Under the pieces are notes generated by a model. The model saw nothing but the letters and a program-made list of their open reading frames with translations. It was not told the origin of the DNA and searched no databases. DNA of 64,000 bases from Sipunculus nudus (lineage: Eukaryota > Annelida > Sipuncula > Golfingiida > Sipunculidae): contig CM049310.1 of NCBI GenBank assembly GCA_026874595.1, forward strand, positions 44,173,058 through 44,237,057. Direction: 5' to 3'. Positions 25,601 through 37,864 of the stretch are shown here, piece by piece (within the stretch, counting starts at the first letter, position 1; each line of letters opens with the position of its first letter). A program made the translations under genes and the position numbers.

Positions 25601-26885
25601 ATAATCGGCACTACGCCCAGATGGAGAAAAATGCAAAATATATAGTACCATATCTCATTATGAAATAAATATTGTTCACTTAACTGTTTGGTGAGTCGTG
25701 GTGCCGCTAGAAAGTGACCACTGAAGAGGTGATATATAAATGACGTATTGTGTGACGTAACGGCGAGTGCAAGCATCATGTGCAAGATATGAAAGTACGC
25801 AACAGCCTTTCAAATGACGTCATCACTGTTCGGTATAATGTCAATCACTGAGTGATTTTTCATCATGTTTAATTTTTTTATTTTGATGTCAAATTATCAG
25901 TTTAATTGATTTTAAGTAATTGTCAAATTAATAATATTCGGAAGATATTTGTTTATTCAAAATGTATATAATATAATATATAGGAAGACAATTAAAATAT
26001 AATTGTACTTTGAAAGATAAGTCTACTTTAGTATAGAATAAAAAATACTAAAGCTAGAAGCTATATAGATAATAATTTAGTGAATCGAAGAGAGGCGCAG
26101 TTCTTATTTATTCATTCAAATAATTAAAGATTTGTTATCCATAGCTGTGAAATATACTGTTTCTTATGGGCGAACATAAGCGGGGAAGTAAAATGTTTTG
26201 TCCGCCTAATAGTTGTGCACCTGCCGGATAACAGTTCGCGACAAGAAATCTGTGATATGATCACTGGGCTAGCATCATTATCAGCATGCTATCCCAGTCA
26301 GCCAATAGCTGCTTGATCAGCCAGGCACACTGGCCAGGTGGATGACAGAATTACTGAAAGAAAGCTGTCTCAAGCAGCGCTTTGTAAAGGCACTTGATGA
26401 ATAGGTTTGATAAATGCTATAGGAATAATTCACATGAGTCAGCGAGGATCTGCCTATGGACATGTGCACAAGACGTCACCCTGCTACATTGCTAAATCGC
26501 ACTCAGTTTATTATAAGAATACCAGGTGATTCGGTAGGAATTACAAAAGGTGGCTGGCATATCACGCCTCAAGGGGCCATTCTCCGATCTTTTCACACGA
26601 AGGGGCCGTCTGTCCGCAGGGACCACCCGGTGTACAATTATCCATTTAATATTAACCCCTCAATACTTGCAAACCCGATTATGTCGGTTTACTTTTGCGC
26701 AAGATAGCTAAAAAGGGTTCCAAGAAATATTGCTGAAAAAGGCAAATTATTAAGAAAAAAATTTGATTAGTAGAAACCCTTCAGCGCAGAAACCGAAAAC
26801 TAAATCACAGACAACAGGTTTCTATTCACCGCATACAACATGATGAACTAGAAACTTGCATTCTAATGAATACTGGTCGTAGTCA
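22684..26885. other. Gene-free stretch
   Basis: No domain or repeat recognised apart from the hairpin at 24662-24700. The 24.48-24.79 kb part is GC-richer and open on both strands (frames of 73 and 92 codons), but the plus frame lacks an early ATG and neither product is recognised. Confidence 0.5.
24662..24700. repeat. Perfect GC-rich hairpin
   Basis: GTTCCGGGGCC at 24662-24672 is perfectly complementary to 24690-24700 across a 17-base loop. Eleven mostly G-C pairs make it the most stable small stem-loop noticed in the window. It has no associated terminator-like or transposon context. Confidence 0.85.
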
Positions 26886-26889
26886 TTCA

Positions 26890-27099
26890 CTTAACGACCC
26901 ATATTCCAAGGTTCATTCGTGCATAAGTGACTGTACATTTGTGACTATTCCTTAATGACATTCCTAGATCCGAACCATATGCCAGATCCATACCTAAATA
27001 TAATCGACACTTCATTGGCCTATCCATGAAATGCCCTACAAATTTCATGACAATCCGTTCATTTCTGCGTGAACGCATACCCTCCAGTCGGAGGCAACT
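26890..27099. repeat. Likely dispersed repeat flanking the LINE
   Basis: The host DNA around the LINE insertion includes TACAAATTTCATGACAATCC and TTCTGCGTGAACG, phrases of a kind that recur in dispersed invertebrate repeats. It is interrupted by the LINE at 27112 and resumes at 28823. The family is not identified. Confidence 0.3.
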
Positions 27100-27111
27100 A
27101 CAACTTGTCAT
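27100..27111. repeat. LINE target-site duplication, left copy
   Basis: ACAACTTGTCA(T) here is identical to 28811-28822. The last T could belong to the poly-T (poly-A of the minus-strand element). Confidence 0.9.
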
Positions 27112-28810
27112 TTTTTTTTTTATTACAGATACAATGTACAATAATACAAATGTATAAAAACATATTCAGCAATACAATGGCCAGATAAGGATAACTTGAT
27201 AAAGGAAAACAAGTTCACAATACACAAAACACAAACATAAAAAAATATAATACAGTTATTGATTTTTATGTACTCTTAACATAAGTACAAAATAATTTCA
27301 TTAACCAACCTTATAAGCCCCAAACAGTTGCCGGTCAGGTGGTGGAAATACTATACTAGTACATGAAAAAGTGACTGTATGATATTTACTTGATAGCCAG
27401 TTTATCATATAATAATCTAATTCTTCATACTGAATCATCTGAATGCACATCTTTCAGTTTACCCCATTTGGTATAATGTTTGACTAATATATTTTTATCA
27501 AAAGCTATTTGTCTTTCAATAACCTCTATTTCTGTGAACCTTCTAATAAACACTGGAAACAAGGAAGAAAATGCACTGTTCTCTCTCTGTAATTATAATA
27601 CATATTTAAACAACATAATAATCTGATTTTATAATAAATTGCTCATATCACATGGGACAAGACCATATAATATTATATCCTGTGACAGTTTAAGTAAATG
27701 AATATCATATGTCTTCAGCCAAGTTTGCACTTTGAAATAAAAAAATGTCTTGGCTACAGTACATTCAAAAAATAAATCAGATGTGCTCTCACTGGAATAA
27801 AAACAAAATGAACACCTAGCTGTTTCTTTAATTTTCCATTTATATAGCTTTGTATTAAGTGGAATATAATTATTCAGTATTTTATATTGAAATTCCCTCA
27901 TATAAGTGTCTATTGTAGTTTTGAAATACATTCATACACATCTTTCCAACTGATTTCAAAATTATTAATCTTATTGAGAGTGTTCCAGTTCATTTGAGCT
28001 GTAGGGGTTTCACTTAATATGTTGATTAACGCACAGTATATTTTTCTTGAAGTCATTCCATCGAGAGATTCGTGTCCATTTAAAGTCAGTATTGTATCTT
28101 TGTCCACAGGAGTGGTTCTTTCTTCATCACTGATAAAATGGTGTTTCCACTGTTGAGGTATAGATTCTCTCAGGGATGCCCAATATATATAGTCCAAAAA
28201 ATTTTGCATTATATCATCATATGTTTTCCATTGTCCTTCATCATCCACAAGATCCACAATATATACCTTTACTATGTAGGCTCTTATTATATATTGACTT
28301 ATTGTTCACTTTGATATATTTATTGTTCCACACACATTGGTAAACAACCTCATCATTTGACTTTGGTTCGACAGATACATAAGATGACCAGTCTTCAAAA
28401 CATTTTAAATAAAATAAGGTAATGTTTTTGGCAGTATTCGAACATCAAAGTTACTTCTAACACAACGCAGACCACCTCGTTTTCTTAACTTAAATTCAAT
28501 TATTTCTTGAATTATAGATAACTGATTACTAAGGAGACGCTTAATCCACATAATTCTCTGTGTTTTTAATTTAGTCTTAATATCAGGAAATTGTTTTCCA
28601 CCATTTTCGTATTTCCCAATTATAGTATTATATTTAACTTTTGGCCTTTTCCCTCTCCAAATAAAATCACACAGAAGTCTTTTCAGTTTCTGCATTGTGG
28701 TTTTCGGTGGTATCAACATATTTGTGATATATAGCATCTTTGAAATGGCTAGCGTTCGCGCAACCTCTGCTCTTCCATATATATTGACAAATTCCTACTT
28801 TTCCAAATCG
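27112..28810 (-). mobile_element. 5'-truncated L1/Tx1-like LINE
   Basis: A non-LTR retrotransposon copy on the minus strand. It is bounded by a 12-bp target-site duplication (27100-27111, 28811-28822) and ends in a poly-A tail (T run from 27112). Only the end of the reverse-transcriptase ORF and a 3' UTR of about 310 bases remain, the usual result of incomplete target-primed reverse transcription. Preserved direct repeats and a mostly readable protein indicate a fairly recent insertion. It is inactive: the polymerase core and endonuclease are missing. Confidence 0.93.
27425..28810 (-). pseudogene. LINE ORF2 C-terminal remnant
   Basis: Read on the minus strand through a few frameshifts. First comes a thumb/connection block with residues SKMLYITNMLIPP, LLCDFIWRGKRPKVKY and YENGGKQFPDIKTK (28405-28790), typical of the L1/Tx1 region after the RT palm. 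Next is a block containing VDLVDDEGQWKTYDDI (27910-28257). Last is a zinc-knuckle-like segment, CSFCFYSSESTSDLFFEC, near 27770-27800. In related elements the SD position usually has a His before LF.EC; here it reads Asp, so the knuckle looks damaged. The frame runs on to a TGA at 27425-27427. Frame breaks near 28400, 28255, 27920 and 27610 make it a pseudogene. Confidence 0.88.
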
Positions 28811-28822
28811 ACAACTTGTCAT
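28811..28822. repeat. LINE target-site duplication, right copy
   Basis: ACAACTTGTCAT, matching 27100-27111, resumes the interrupted host sequence (next word GATGCCTTTTCC). Confidence 0.9.
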
Positions 28823-29872
28823 GATGCCTTTTCCGGATCTCAATAAAACTCAGTGTTTTACCAGTGTCACTGTTTACTTATACTTTATGTGTCCTGTGAA
28901 TGAAAGGTACTTGATAGTAAATTTATTTTTTAATATAAACCATTGTAAAATGTACATGGAATAAGCAACACAAATATTTATTTGAATGAAACAAAATACA
29001 TTTGTCTATTTTATCAATTTTATATTTTAGCATTGTTTAATCTGTGAATAAACCATATTCTGACAATCAGACACTTTTCACTCATGCTGTAACCTATCAA
29101 TGCTTGAATATTCAATCATTTTGCTTTTTTAAAGCTATGATTCAACAACAAAAACATTAAGTTGACGTATTTGTAAAAGAAAATATAGAGAGAAGTGTCT
29201 CTCATAAATGGAGAATTTAAAAAAAAAGAAAACTACCACTAACACTGCTATTATACATTTCTGTAAAGTAAGGTAACAGAGCTTTCAGATTATATAGGTC
29301 TTGTTTTGCCACCCCAGATGGTACCAACAACCACATTTTGGGTTTTTGGCTCATGGACTATACCGTTCACTGGCAAGAATCACAAGTGAGCTGTAAAACA
29401 TGAGCTCTAATACCAACAAAAGTTCAGGGAGAAAGAAATTGTTCTATCTCACAATCGTATAGAGTCCCTTTAACTTAAACACAATGATTCAGATTACTTC
29501 TAAAAGGATTGTTCCTGAATTTTACCTTTACCCTCCACAAAATTTGTTTAAGAATCGTAAAGGAATCAAGGTCATCTGAAATCAAATTAGCTTTAAATTC
29601 ATATAAGACCGCAAAAAGTGCACATTATTTTAAAATTGTAGCGTGATCTGTCTCATGGTTTACACATTTTTTAACTTTTCATTCATTTTCACATGATTTT
29701 TTAACATTTAAAAACAATCAAAATTTTTCAAATGTACACCATTTAAGCCCCCCCCCCAATAAAATAAACCGGTTTAAATTCATTATTAACTACATGACAA
29801 TATTTCAAAAACTGAGGTTTTTTTTCTGTCATGTTTCTATCTGCTCTACTTTATGGGGTCTAATATAAATAC
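28823..29872. other. No recognisable gene
   Basis: AT-rich sequence with a C run at about 29750-29757. Nothing supported. Confidence 0.5.
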
Positions 29873-31325
29873 AGTAGAACCTCTATATTATGGGCACCCT
29901 TTGGATAAGCCACATTGCCAACAATATAGGGGTGCCCACCATATGGAAGTAATAGCTGCCGCAGTCAGTGCTGCCAACAACTTTGAAAAATTACTGTAAC
30001 TTACAAAGTGCTCCTGTTTTAAGAGTGCTCCATTTTCTTGATGTATTTACTCTCTCCCTATTTTTTAACACAAAGGTTAATTTAAGTAAAAATGGAAAAC
30101 ATATATATATATATATAATTGAGCAATTTGCCAAGTGTGTGAATGTATTTTAACATATAGCGATGGACATAACCTACTAGCATTGATCCTGTTATTTTAA
30201 TCTTTCTAATATTTCGATATGCTACCCAATGCACACTTAGATATGCCATACTGTTCTACAAACTTTCTCATAGACAAGCCACTCTCAGAATCTATTACCA
30301 CTCTATGAACAGGTACGCTTTTAGGGCTATGCCAAACCTTTATATTTCAGTTTGGCGTTTACATTTTCTTAGTTGACAGAAATAGTGAATACGTCACAGA
30401 ATGCATGCGATTGACTAGTGTGTGGTGTTAATCATCGAGTGCAAATGCAAAGTAAACATAGCACTTGGCCAGGGAGACCTTACCCTATTACCTTATCTCA
30501 GAGTACCAAGTAATTAAGTGAATGAGCAAGGCGTACACTCATAGAATTATTTATAGGACATTCTTTGCTTCGCTGACAAAAGAAAGTCCAGTGACTGTCA
30601 GATCAAAGTATGCCTATCAGTCCAATATGAATGGCTACTGAGTGTTGCATTCTCTGGCTCAACATCAGAGGAATAGCCAGTCTCTACTGAGCTCTGACCA
30701 GAGCATATGCAGGCACATTAGTCTAATTAGCAGAAGCGGATCCAGGGGAGGGGTCCAGGGGGTCCGCCGCCCCCCCCCCCTTTTTCATCAGAAACAACTT
30801 TTTTAAGGGCTTCAGACAAAATTTTGCCGCCTGGACCCCCCCTTTTTAAGACCTGAGGACCTTTTTTTTAGAGTTTTCATTTGTCCTCCTGGGTTGGACC
30901 CCCCTCCCCCCCCCCCACTTTTCCTAAATCCTGGATCCGCCCCTGATTTGTATGCATGTATCCCATGCTTAGCATTGAGTCAAGGATCAGAAAGTGCCAC
31001 ATTTCTGGCCTTTGTTTATCTGTTTGATCCTTATAATTTATAGTTGAAATATAAATATTTCAAAATAATGGTTATTCTGATTGCTAATAATTAAGCATTC
31101 ACAATAAATAATGCTCCGAGAGTTTTAACAGGAAGATACTTCAGCTTGGAAAATCAATGAAGTGCCCACATTAGCTGAAGAAAGTGCCCACTTTACCGAA
31201 TATACAGGTGCCCAAATAAGCTAAACAAAATAAAGAGAAGAAAAATATGGGACTGACCAAAAGTGCCCAATTTATAGAGGTGCCAACTTAATGAAGGTGT
31301 CAACTAAGAGAGCACCAAATGTATA
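29873..31325. mobile_element. Possible pogo/mariner-like transposon relic
   Basis: The left end reads TA then CAGTAGAACCTCTATAT (29871 onward), a start common in pogo-like Tc1/mariner elements. GTGCCCA and GGTGCC words cluster at both sides (29890-29945 and 31150-31310), and the right block has them with TATAGAGGTGCC, partly the reverse complement of the left end. No transposase frame is readable. The interior carries a GGATCC MITE (30731-30945). The right boundary is uncertain. Confidence 0.4.
30731..30945. mobile_element. GGATCC-ended MITE-like repeat, copy 2
   Basis: It starts CAGAAGCGGATCCAGG and ends CCTGGATCCGCCCCTG, terminal inverted repeats of about 16 bp with two A/G differences. 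Inside are C homopolymers, ACTTTTTTAAGGGCTTCAGA and CTTTTTAAGACCTGAGGACC. No coding capacity. The CAG(A/G)(A/G)GCGG start resembles hAT-type ends, but no matching 8-bp flanks were found, so the superfamily is open. Confidence 0.75.
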
Positions 31326-31439
31326 AACAACTTTTGGATTGATGTTAGATACAGTGGTTTTATATAATAACGATACCTTAATTTTCAATTAGTTAAGTTG
31401 CTAACAGACAAACAAATCAAGTACCCGACCATGAGAAAA

Positions 31440-32044
31440 AAATATAACACCTCGCGCACTAGATAGTAGCGTCGGCCCTCTGGCATTACGACCAGATTTC
31501 AGGCGCCAATGTGTCATTACATCTAAATCTGAGAAACGCATTTTTAAGGCCTTATGAAGATGCAAATATTTTCGTCATTTCTGCCAACGCTTCTTGGCCT
31601 ACATGTACACTGTCAATCAACAAAAACCAGACCAATTGTTAGCATTTTTTGTAGTTTCTAATAATACAAAACATGAGCGAGAAAAGTTTCGTTTTAACCC
31701 AGCACATTGGTAAACCCCTCGGCGTGTTTGTTGAATTTATGACCGCATGAACACAAGCATGGCTCGCACGGGTTACAGGGCGCAGGCAGCTTGCAGGCGA
31801 TACAGGAAATGACCCGTGTCCATGGAGACGGTGTTTCAGTTTAGGTTGTGAGCTCACATGAATACTCTTGTGTTAATTTATCATTTTTTAGCATAATATT
31901 GAGATAATGGGCCGTGTACCACAATATGAATGCAACTTGATGCAAGACTATTGCGATACATTCCTCGCTTTTACCTATATCACGACTCGGGTAGGCTTAC
32001 TAGCCCAATTATCCGATTGTCTACTGAGTCGGGTTGTCACGGCT
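31440..32044 (+). mobile_element. Repeat family R3, copy 1 (uninterrupted)
   Basis: It aligns as an inverted copy with 43839-44945. Shared blocks, in order, include GGCCCTCTGGCATTACGACC / GCCCTCTGACATAACGACC, a CCAGAC..ATTGTTAGCAT word, ATGAGCGAGAAAAG, GGTAAACCCCTC, GCTCGCACGGGTTAC, CAGGAAATGACCCGT and finally GTCGGGTTGTCACGGCT, where similarity stops in both. It lacks the 501-bp block found in copy 2. No conserved protein frame. The transposon class is not identified. Confidence 0.75.
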
Positions 32045-32262
32045 AACTAGACAGAGGTAAAATAATTAGAAGGAGACACACTTTAAACGGTAAATCATGA
32101 CACCTTGATTTCTATGTCTCACTCCTTTTTCTTCTTGAACGTTTTGATGACGACCTGCAAAACTCTGTCCACGTGATCCATGGTGTGTCTGTCCCTTTTA
32201 CAACTGATACAGAATTCTGTGAGATATGATTGGAAAGATTTATCATTATCAATATAGTGTAG

Positions 32263-32364
32263 GTAAAGTGTAGGCGTGACGCATTATAGATAAACTAACT
32301 TATTTATTATGTGTGATAATAAATAAATTAGTTTATCGAAAAGGCGTCACCCTTACTCTTTAAC
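32263..32364. mobile_element. Small palindromic MITE-like repeat
   Basis: The inner arms 32289-32310 and 32316-32337 pair at 21 of 22 positions around a 5-base loop (TGTGT-like). The outer arms, GTAAAGTGTAGGCGTGACGC on the left and GGCGTCACCCTTACTCTTTAAC on the right (cited on one strand), are also complementary with gaps. The whole is one imperfect palindrome of about 100 bp, as in the smallest foldback MITEs. No target duplication is clear. Confidence 0.6.
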
Positions 32365-32402
32365 TAAACTTCGACTACAGATTAACAAGGCTATACCATC
32401 AA

Positions 32403-32405
<3 letters not shown>

Positions 32406-32475
<70 letters not shown>
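32406..32475. repeat. Compound (TA)n(TG)n microsatellite
   Basis: About 21 TA units change directly into about 14 TG units. Confidence 0.97.
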
Positions 32476-35400
32476 AAGTGAACAACATATGGTGAGTTTA
32501 TCGGGAAATATATGGAATACCTGAAGTAATGTTCAATTTTGATATTCACGTGCCCGAAATGAAATTACTCATCAAAATGTAGTTTGTATCTGAACACTGT
32601 ATCAATAAAAACATGCAATAAAATAAAAATAAATGTAATAAAAACTGCATGGCCCTTCCTGGCAAGATATATATTAAATAAATAAGAGGTATCAAGATCA
32701 AGAATAAACAGAACCTATGTGCAGTTTTACTTTCAGTCAGGTTTACACTTGGCGAGCTGGAACCTTAGGATGACGGTACAATACTGCATACTTTTAAAAT
32801 TAAGGTTATATGTCCATTAAAATTATAGGTAGATTCCCAGTTGCATCCAGCAATCTTCAGATTGGAAGGCAGGTTACTAGTTTGATCTGATTAATGGAAA
32901 TGCTTGTATTTTGTGCCTACAGTTTGACATAACATTTCTCCTACCCAAGGTACATATTCAATTAAGGGAAGGAATCTTGGACAGATCAGAGAAATATCCA
33001 TTTTCATAAACTTATTTACAATAAATCGACTCTATCCATGACTGCTTACAATAATAAGGAATGTATTAACAAACCAACTTAGTCTTGGCTTGTTAATACC
33101 AATTCCAAAATTCGCTATTGATTACCCAAATCAATAGCGAAACCACACTTTAAAAACTTTCACCATCAGACCATAATTAGTCTACAAATTTAACACAAAG
33201 AACGAAATTTTTTTGTCATACTAGTCCGTCTGTGGTTTCCGAATTATGATCGTTTTCTGTTAGTGCCTCTATCTCTCTATGTTCATTATGTGTCTTCAGT
33301 GGTGGTATTGGCTGTGTAAGATTTTTGGCGTGTTACCTACACCTGCATGCATCACTTATATCACAGATCCTACTGAGCTACCGCCTACTCAAGGATATCT
33401 TAGGCCATTTTTCTTTCAAATATGCTATGTAAGCGAAGAAAGATATTATTATACTTATTATATATATATAAATGTATATATACAAAATTATTATACTTAG
33501 AGTGTTTTCCAAATTAGAGTTCTGTAATCGGCAATCGATTGCACGAAAAGCCCTGGCCCAATTACAAGTTTGAAAATTAGGTCAAGCACAAAATACCTAT
33601 CATGTGCAAATTTTTCACTTGTCATTAAAAAAGACGTTATATCTGAACGTTTGGAGCAAAATGCCTTTGGTAAACACGACATTGATTATTGAAATATTCT
33701 CTACCTTAGATCTCAGGATTAATAAAAATATGAAATCCGTCTTATACAACGAAGAAAAATGTTTGAAGAAAGAATCTGATAATAATAAATACTAGTTTTA
33801 GTTTTAGCTCATTGCAATTCTGTGCATCACGTCAAGTTTTAAATCGATTAAATCTTTACGATTTGCATAACATTTCGCTCGGCTAAATATTTGTCCAACA
33901 TGCCCCGCATGTCGGTTTAAGGTAATTTCTATCAGCTGTTTTTGGAACTACTATACATGCTAATTAATGAGAACAAAATGCTTGTAGTCCTTATTTGGCA
34001 ACTGTGAATGCACGTTACTTGCAATACAGGTAGCTGCTATACTAGGGGATTCGAACTTACAGTGAGAACACAGGAAATGTTTGTAATATACTACTAGAGG
34101 GACAGTATAATTAGACGCTTTCTATAAAGAAACCACCAGCTTAACTCGGATACACCATGCATTCGTAATGATAAACGTCAAAATTCCTTAATATACATTA
34201 AACAAGGGGTTCTTTATAAACACTTTGTAACACTTTGTGAAGTTCGTTGCACATGGAAGGATTATTTGAAAATGCGGCATAACATGGAAAGCCAAAGGTT
34301 CAACACGATGTCATATTCAAAAAGAGAGTATTACCCGTGGTATAAGCACCGGTAAAAGCACTGTGCGTCCTTCCATTAAGTTTTACAGTGGGTTTCTCGG
34401 GGCAAAGAGAAAGGGGGGGGGGGGAGGGGGCAGAGGTACAGGGATTAGGTTTCAGAGAAATTGTGCTCTGCATGTGAGAATGAGTGTGTGCGTGTCTTAG
34501 TGCCGTGACACCAAATACCAGGAGAATTGGCGCTGTATAAAAGCTTTTCATTATTAATTAAACTGCAAAAAAAGAAACGCTTCTTTTTATTTATTCATTA
34601 ATTTATTTTTATTTACCTCGAGCTAAGCCCGCACCATGTACGAGTAAATTTCAATATAAAAATGCTGTTAACAGGCTAATAGTATAAAATGGTAGACAAA
34701 AGAAAAGTACGAAGTCGCAAGCTCTGACATCAACAGTACACTTGGTTCAAGTGATGTACCATTAATCATACACGACGGTTAGCTGTTCATTTTTACCAGA
34801 ATACCAATGAGTGTGTTCTGAAGCTCCCGGTAGAATTATTGTATTGTTTGCTGTTGGCCCCTGATACCCGTAAGTGAAGCAACAAGTGGAATAAACTGAT
34901 GACCCTTTTAACGGGAAGTAGGATCCGTCACTCGAAGGAAAATTGAAGGGAAGCGTTGGTGGATTCTTGCAATGTCAATGTCGTCAATACAGTTCATAGA
35001 GTTACTTAATGTCGGAAAATGAAATCATGTAAACCCTAGTATAAGTGCAATTTATGTGGTTGTTTATTCTTTAAACTAACACTTCTAATTCTCCATATGT
35101 ACAACCGATCTTTTTATGGGTTTATGATGTGTTATAAGTTATTTGTGTCGTCAGCGTTAAATGTTTAGCAGAAGTAAACTTAGAATATAAGGAATGTTAT
35201 CCATAACATTTTGTAAAAAGTAAAAATATAAATGAATAACGCCACGTCAGACTACTTTTTTAACTTTTATGTCTGGATGAAATCTCCGTTGTTATTAGCC
35301 TTGTTTGGGGTCAACGGCCATGTCTCAGATTTTTCTAAAAGCTATTCCTGTAAACAAAGGCGCGTTACTTGGAGAATATCCCATTGGCGTTCACATTAAT

Positions 35401-37530
35401 TCATGCTATTCCAAAGAAACAAATAATAAAAGACCAAACTGCAGATATGACAACTTCATTTTTAAGCAGATATAGGGAGATTCACTTTTAATTTATTTGG
35501 TTATAATGGTCTCCCATAATCTCGCGGCACTTATCCGTCAAAGGTTGTAGTACAGGCGCAGAAGTCCAGAACTGACGTCGTGTTGACATTTTCTGAAGGA
35601 AGCATGACACATGTCAAGCCAGATAAATAATATCCTAAAGGACCAGATAAACATAGGTAGCAGTGTGGTGTCCATGTGCGAGTCATTATGTCGACCATTT
35701 TACGAAATGGCTGTTACGCAGTAATGAAGAATCTTATTTTGGCATCCATAAAAAGCTACAGTATGGTTCGATTTTCATAATTTATTAATCATCTTTAATT
35801 GTTTGTTTACTCTTTAGGTATGGTTGCACCGGAGAAACATATATAGCGTTTTGTCTGTCATCGTCTATCGTTCTCGTCGTCGTTATTGTTGTCCATGATA
35901 GTTTGTTGTAAATCAGATAACTTTGAACCACTTCATATTGTTTACTTAAATTTGATACACAATTTGTTTTTCAACCAAAGTCTCGGAAGAGTTTGAAAAG
36001 TGGTGACCAAGACTTTGATCTTTTTTTGTCAAATTTGTCAGGGGGATTTGATATCCGGAGAATATTTTTTTATAATAATGTACTTTATATTTTTTTATTG
36101 AAAGAATGAAACATCAAATGGTTTAATATAATGAACAGTTACATATGTACACATAAGCTTACTTTAGACAAGATTCCTTTATGACGTGTATGTGATGTAT
36201 CACATAAAGACTGGAATGAAGCTTTAATTGTACTGATTGTTGGTCATGTGAATACAAAAATGAGTGACTTTATAACATGAATAATGACCACTGAAACAAG
36301 AAAATATGCTACGAAATGTAATGAATTATTATATATTATTATCACAAGTACTTTCAAGGCTATCCTAATTTGATAGGTGCTATGTCACGAAGAAAAATTT
36401 TAATTCCAATATAAAATTTTGGCCAAGCAATAAATTAAAGCCAACAGGCCATAAAGTTCGAAAATATCATGTAGTAGAATGCATTCTTCATTTAATACAG
36501 ATTTAAGGGTAACATGTTTATTTGAGCACGACAGGTACAGAACACCCTCGGACCAATTGTTGAAATACTGGGGCCTGTATAGACAGCTTCTCTGATTTTT
36601 CAGAAGAATATGTTTTAAATCGTGCAAATACACCGGTAGCTTTCCCAGGAAATTTAAATTACAAGGTGGAAGACCTTTCCAGGCACAAGCGATGTTTTAC
36701 ATGTAAAGTGCAAAATGTTAAATATATTGTTAATTATACTGATATTGACTCAATCCTTTAACGCAACTAGATTTCATACACACAAAAATATACAATGATG
36801 AAAATTTATTTGAGAAATCCATATAAAAGAAAATACAATGATTAAATACATAAACAAACATAAAGAAACAACGTTCTGGAGGGGAATTTTAAATCATAGT
36901 GAATAGGATGAAACTCATTTTTAAGCTAGGGGTAATCTGAAATAGACTTAGTCCTACACCCAGTTATCTAAATCCTATTTCATGTTACCGGCATCAATCT
37001 GAAGCGAGAGTAATTGTTACACCAGTGCCAATTTTTTTTTTATCAGAGCCTTTTGTACAAAATTTTGCATGTAAATTGTAACTTTATGTATTCTATAACG
37101 TGGTGAATGGATGGCTCTGCATACTGAGCGATGCATGAACAAAATGTAATTAGTGAGCCCCCAGGGTTAATGTTTCATATGCATGAGACAGGAATAATCC
37201 ATAATACATTAGAGCGAATCTGTATAATTCTATCCAGATTCCATAATACCTGTCGGGCTTTCCATCATTTTTTAACAATCCCAACGTATTATAGACATTA
37301 GGTATGCTTTTAAAAAGGGCTGCTATCGTTTAAATTTGTTATACGTAGCTTCTTGCAAGATGCTGTTATCAATTAATCTTAAAACTCTTAATATGCCATA
37401 TAGTTACTTTAAATGGACATTATTTGTTTCGACCTTAGATATAGATAATTAAATTATTAAAACACATATTGAACGGTTCGGGAGTGCGTACAGCTTCCGA
37501 AAATCCGAGGTCAAATACCTGGCTTTACAG
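32476..37530. other. Long gene-free stretch
   Basis: AT-rich, apparently unique sequence. A perfect hairpin lies at 33111-33141 and a G run at 34414-34424. The minus-strand frame 34300-34551 begins with hydrophobic residues but soon becomes His/Pro/Ser low complexity over the G-rich tract. It lacks splice or domain support and is not called. Confidence 0.5.
33111..33141. repeat. Perfect short hairpin
   Basis: TTCGCTATTGATT (33111-33123), a 5-base loop ACCCA, then its exact complement (33129-33141). Thirteen perfect pairs. Confidence 0.9.
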
Positions 37531-37566
37531 CTCTAACAACGATGGCAAGGAGACTGCCCCAGTCAG
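37531..37566 (+). CDS. Possible 36-base microexon
   Basis: A CTTTACAG acceptor-like end is followed by 36 bases and a good donor, CAG then GTAAGG. One frame is open (SNNDGKETAPV). The acceptor has a poor pyrimidine tract and no partner exons were identified, so this is only a hint. Confidence 0.12.
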
Positions 37567-37663
37567 GTAAGGTCAAGGCCGAATGCAATATCAGGTGTAA
37601 ATCTGTCACCTGTGATTATTAATCCGACCAAAGATCAATACCTGCAAATAAGTCGTATTGGAG

Positions 37664-37864
37664 ATGCAGGGAAAATCTCGTCGTGAGCTTGCACTCCCGG
37701 GACACTTGCGTCTACAGAAAGTCCCAAGTACCTCGCTACCCTCCGGGCACAGAAATCTTGACCCAAATTTCGAAATGGAATTAATTAAACAACTCATATA
37801 TAAGACTACCCACCCTACACCGGGGGAGGTTTACATATGGCAACATATCTTAAGAAGGCAGTGA
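37664..37864 (+). CDS. Unassigned 66-codon ORF
   Basis: It starts at ATG 37664 and ends at TGA 37862-37864. The segment is less AT-rich than its surroundings and the product is balanced in composition, with residues such as HRNLDPNFEMELIKQL and TPGEVYIWQHILRR. An overlapping frame of similar length exists on the minus strand, so openness alone is not decisive. No family recognised. It could be a small gene, an exon or chance. Confidence 0.2.
   Translation: MQGKSRRELALPGHLRLQKVPSTSLPSGHRNLDPNFEMELIKQLIYKTTHPTPGEVYIWQHILRRQ

Noticed and set aside
34300-34551. Minus-strand ORF with a hydrophobic start resembling a signal peptide
   Set aside because: The product soon becomes His/Pro/Ser low complexity over a G-rich tract; no splice site or domain.
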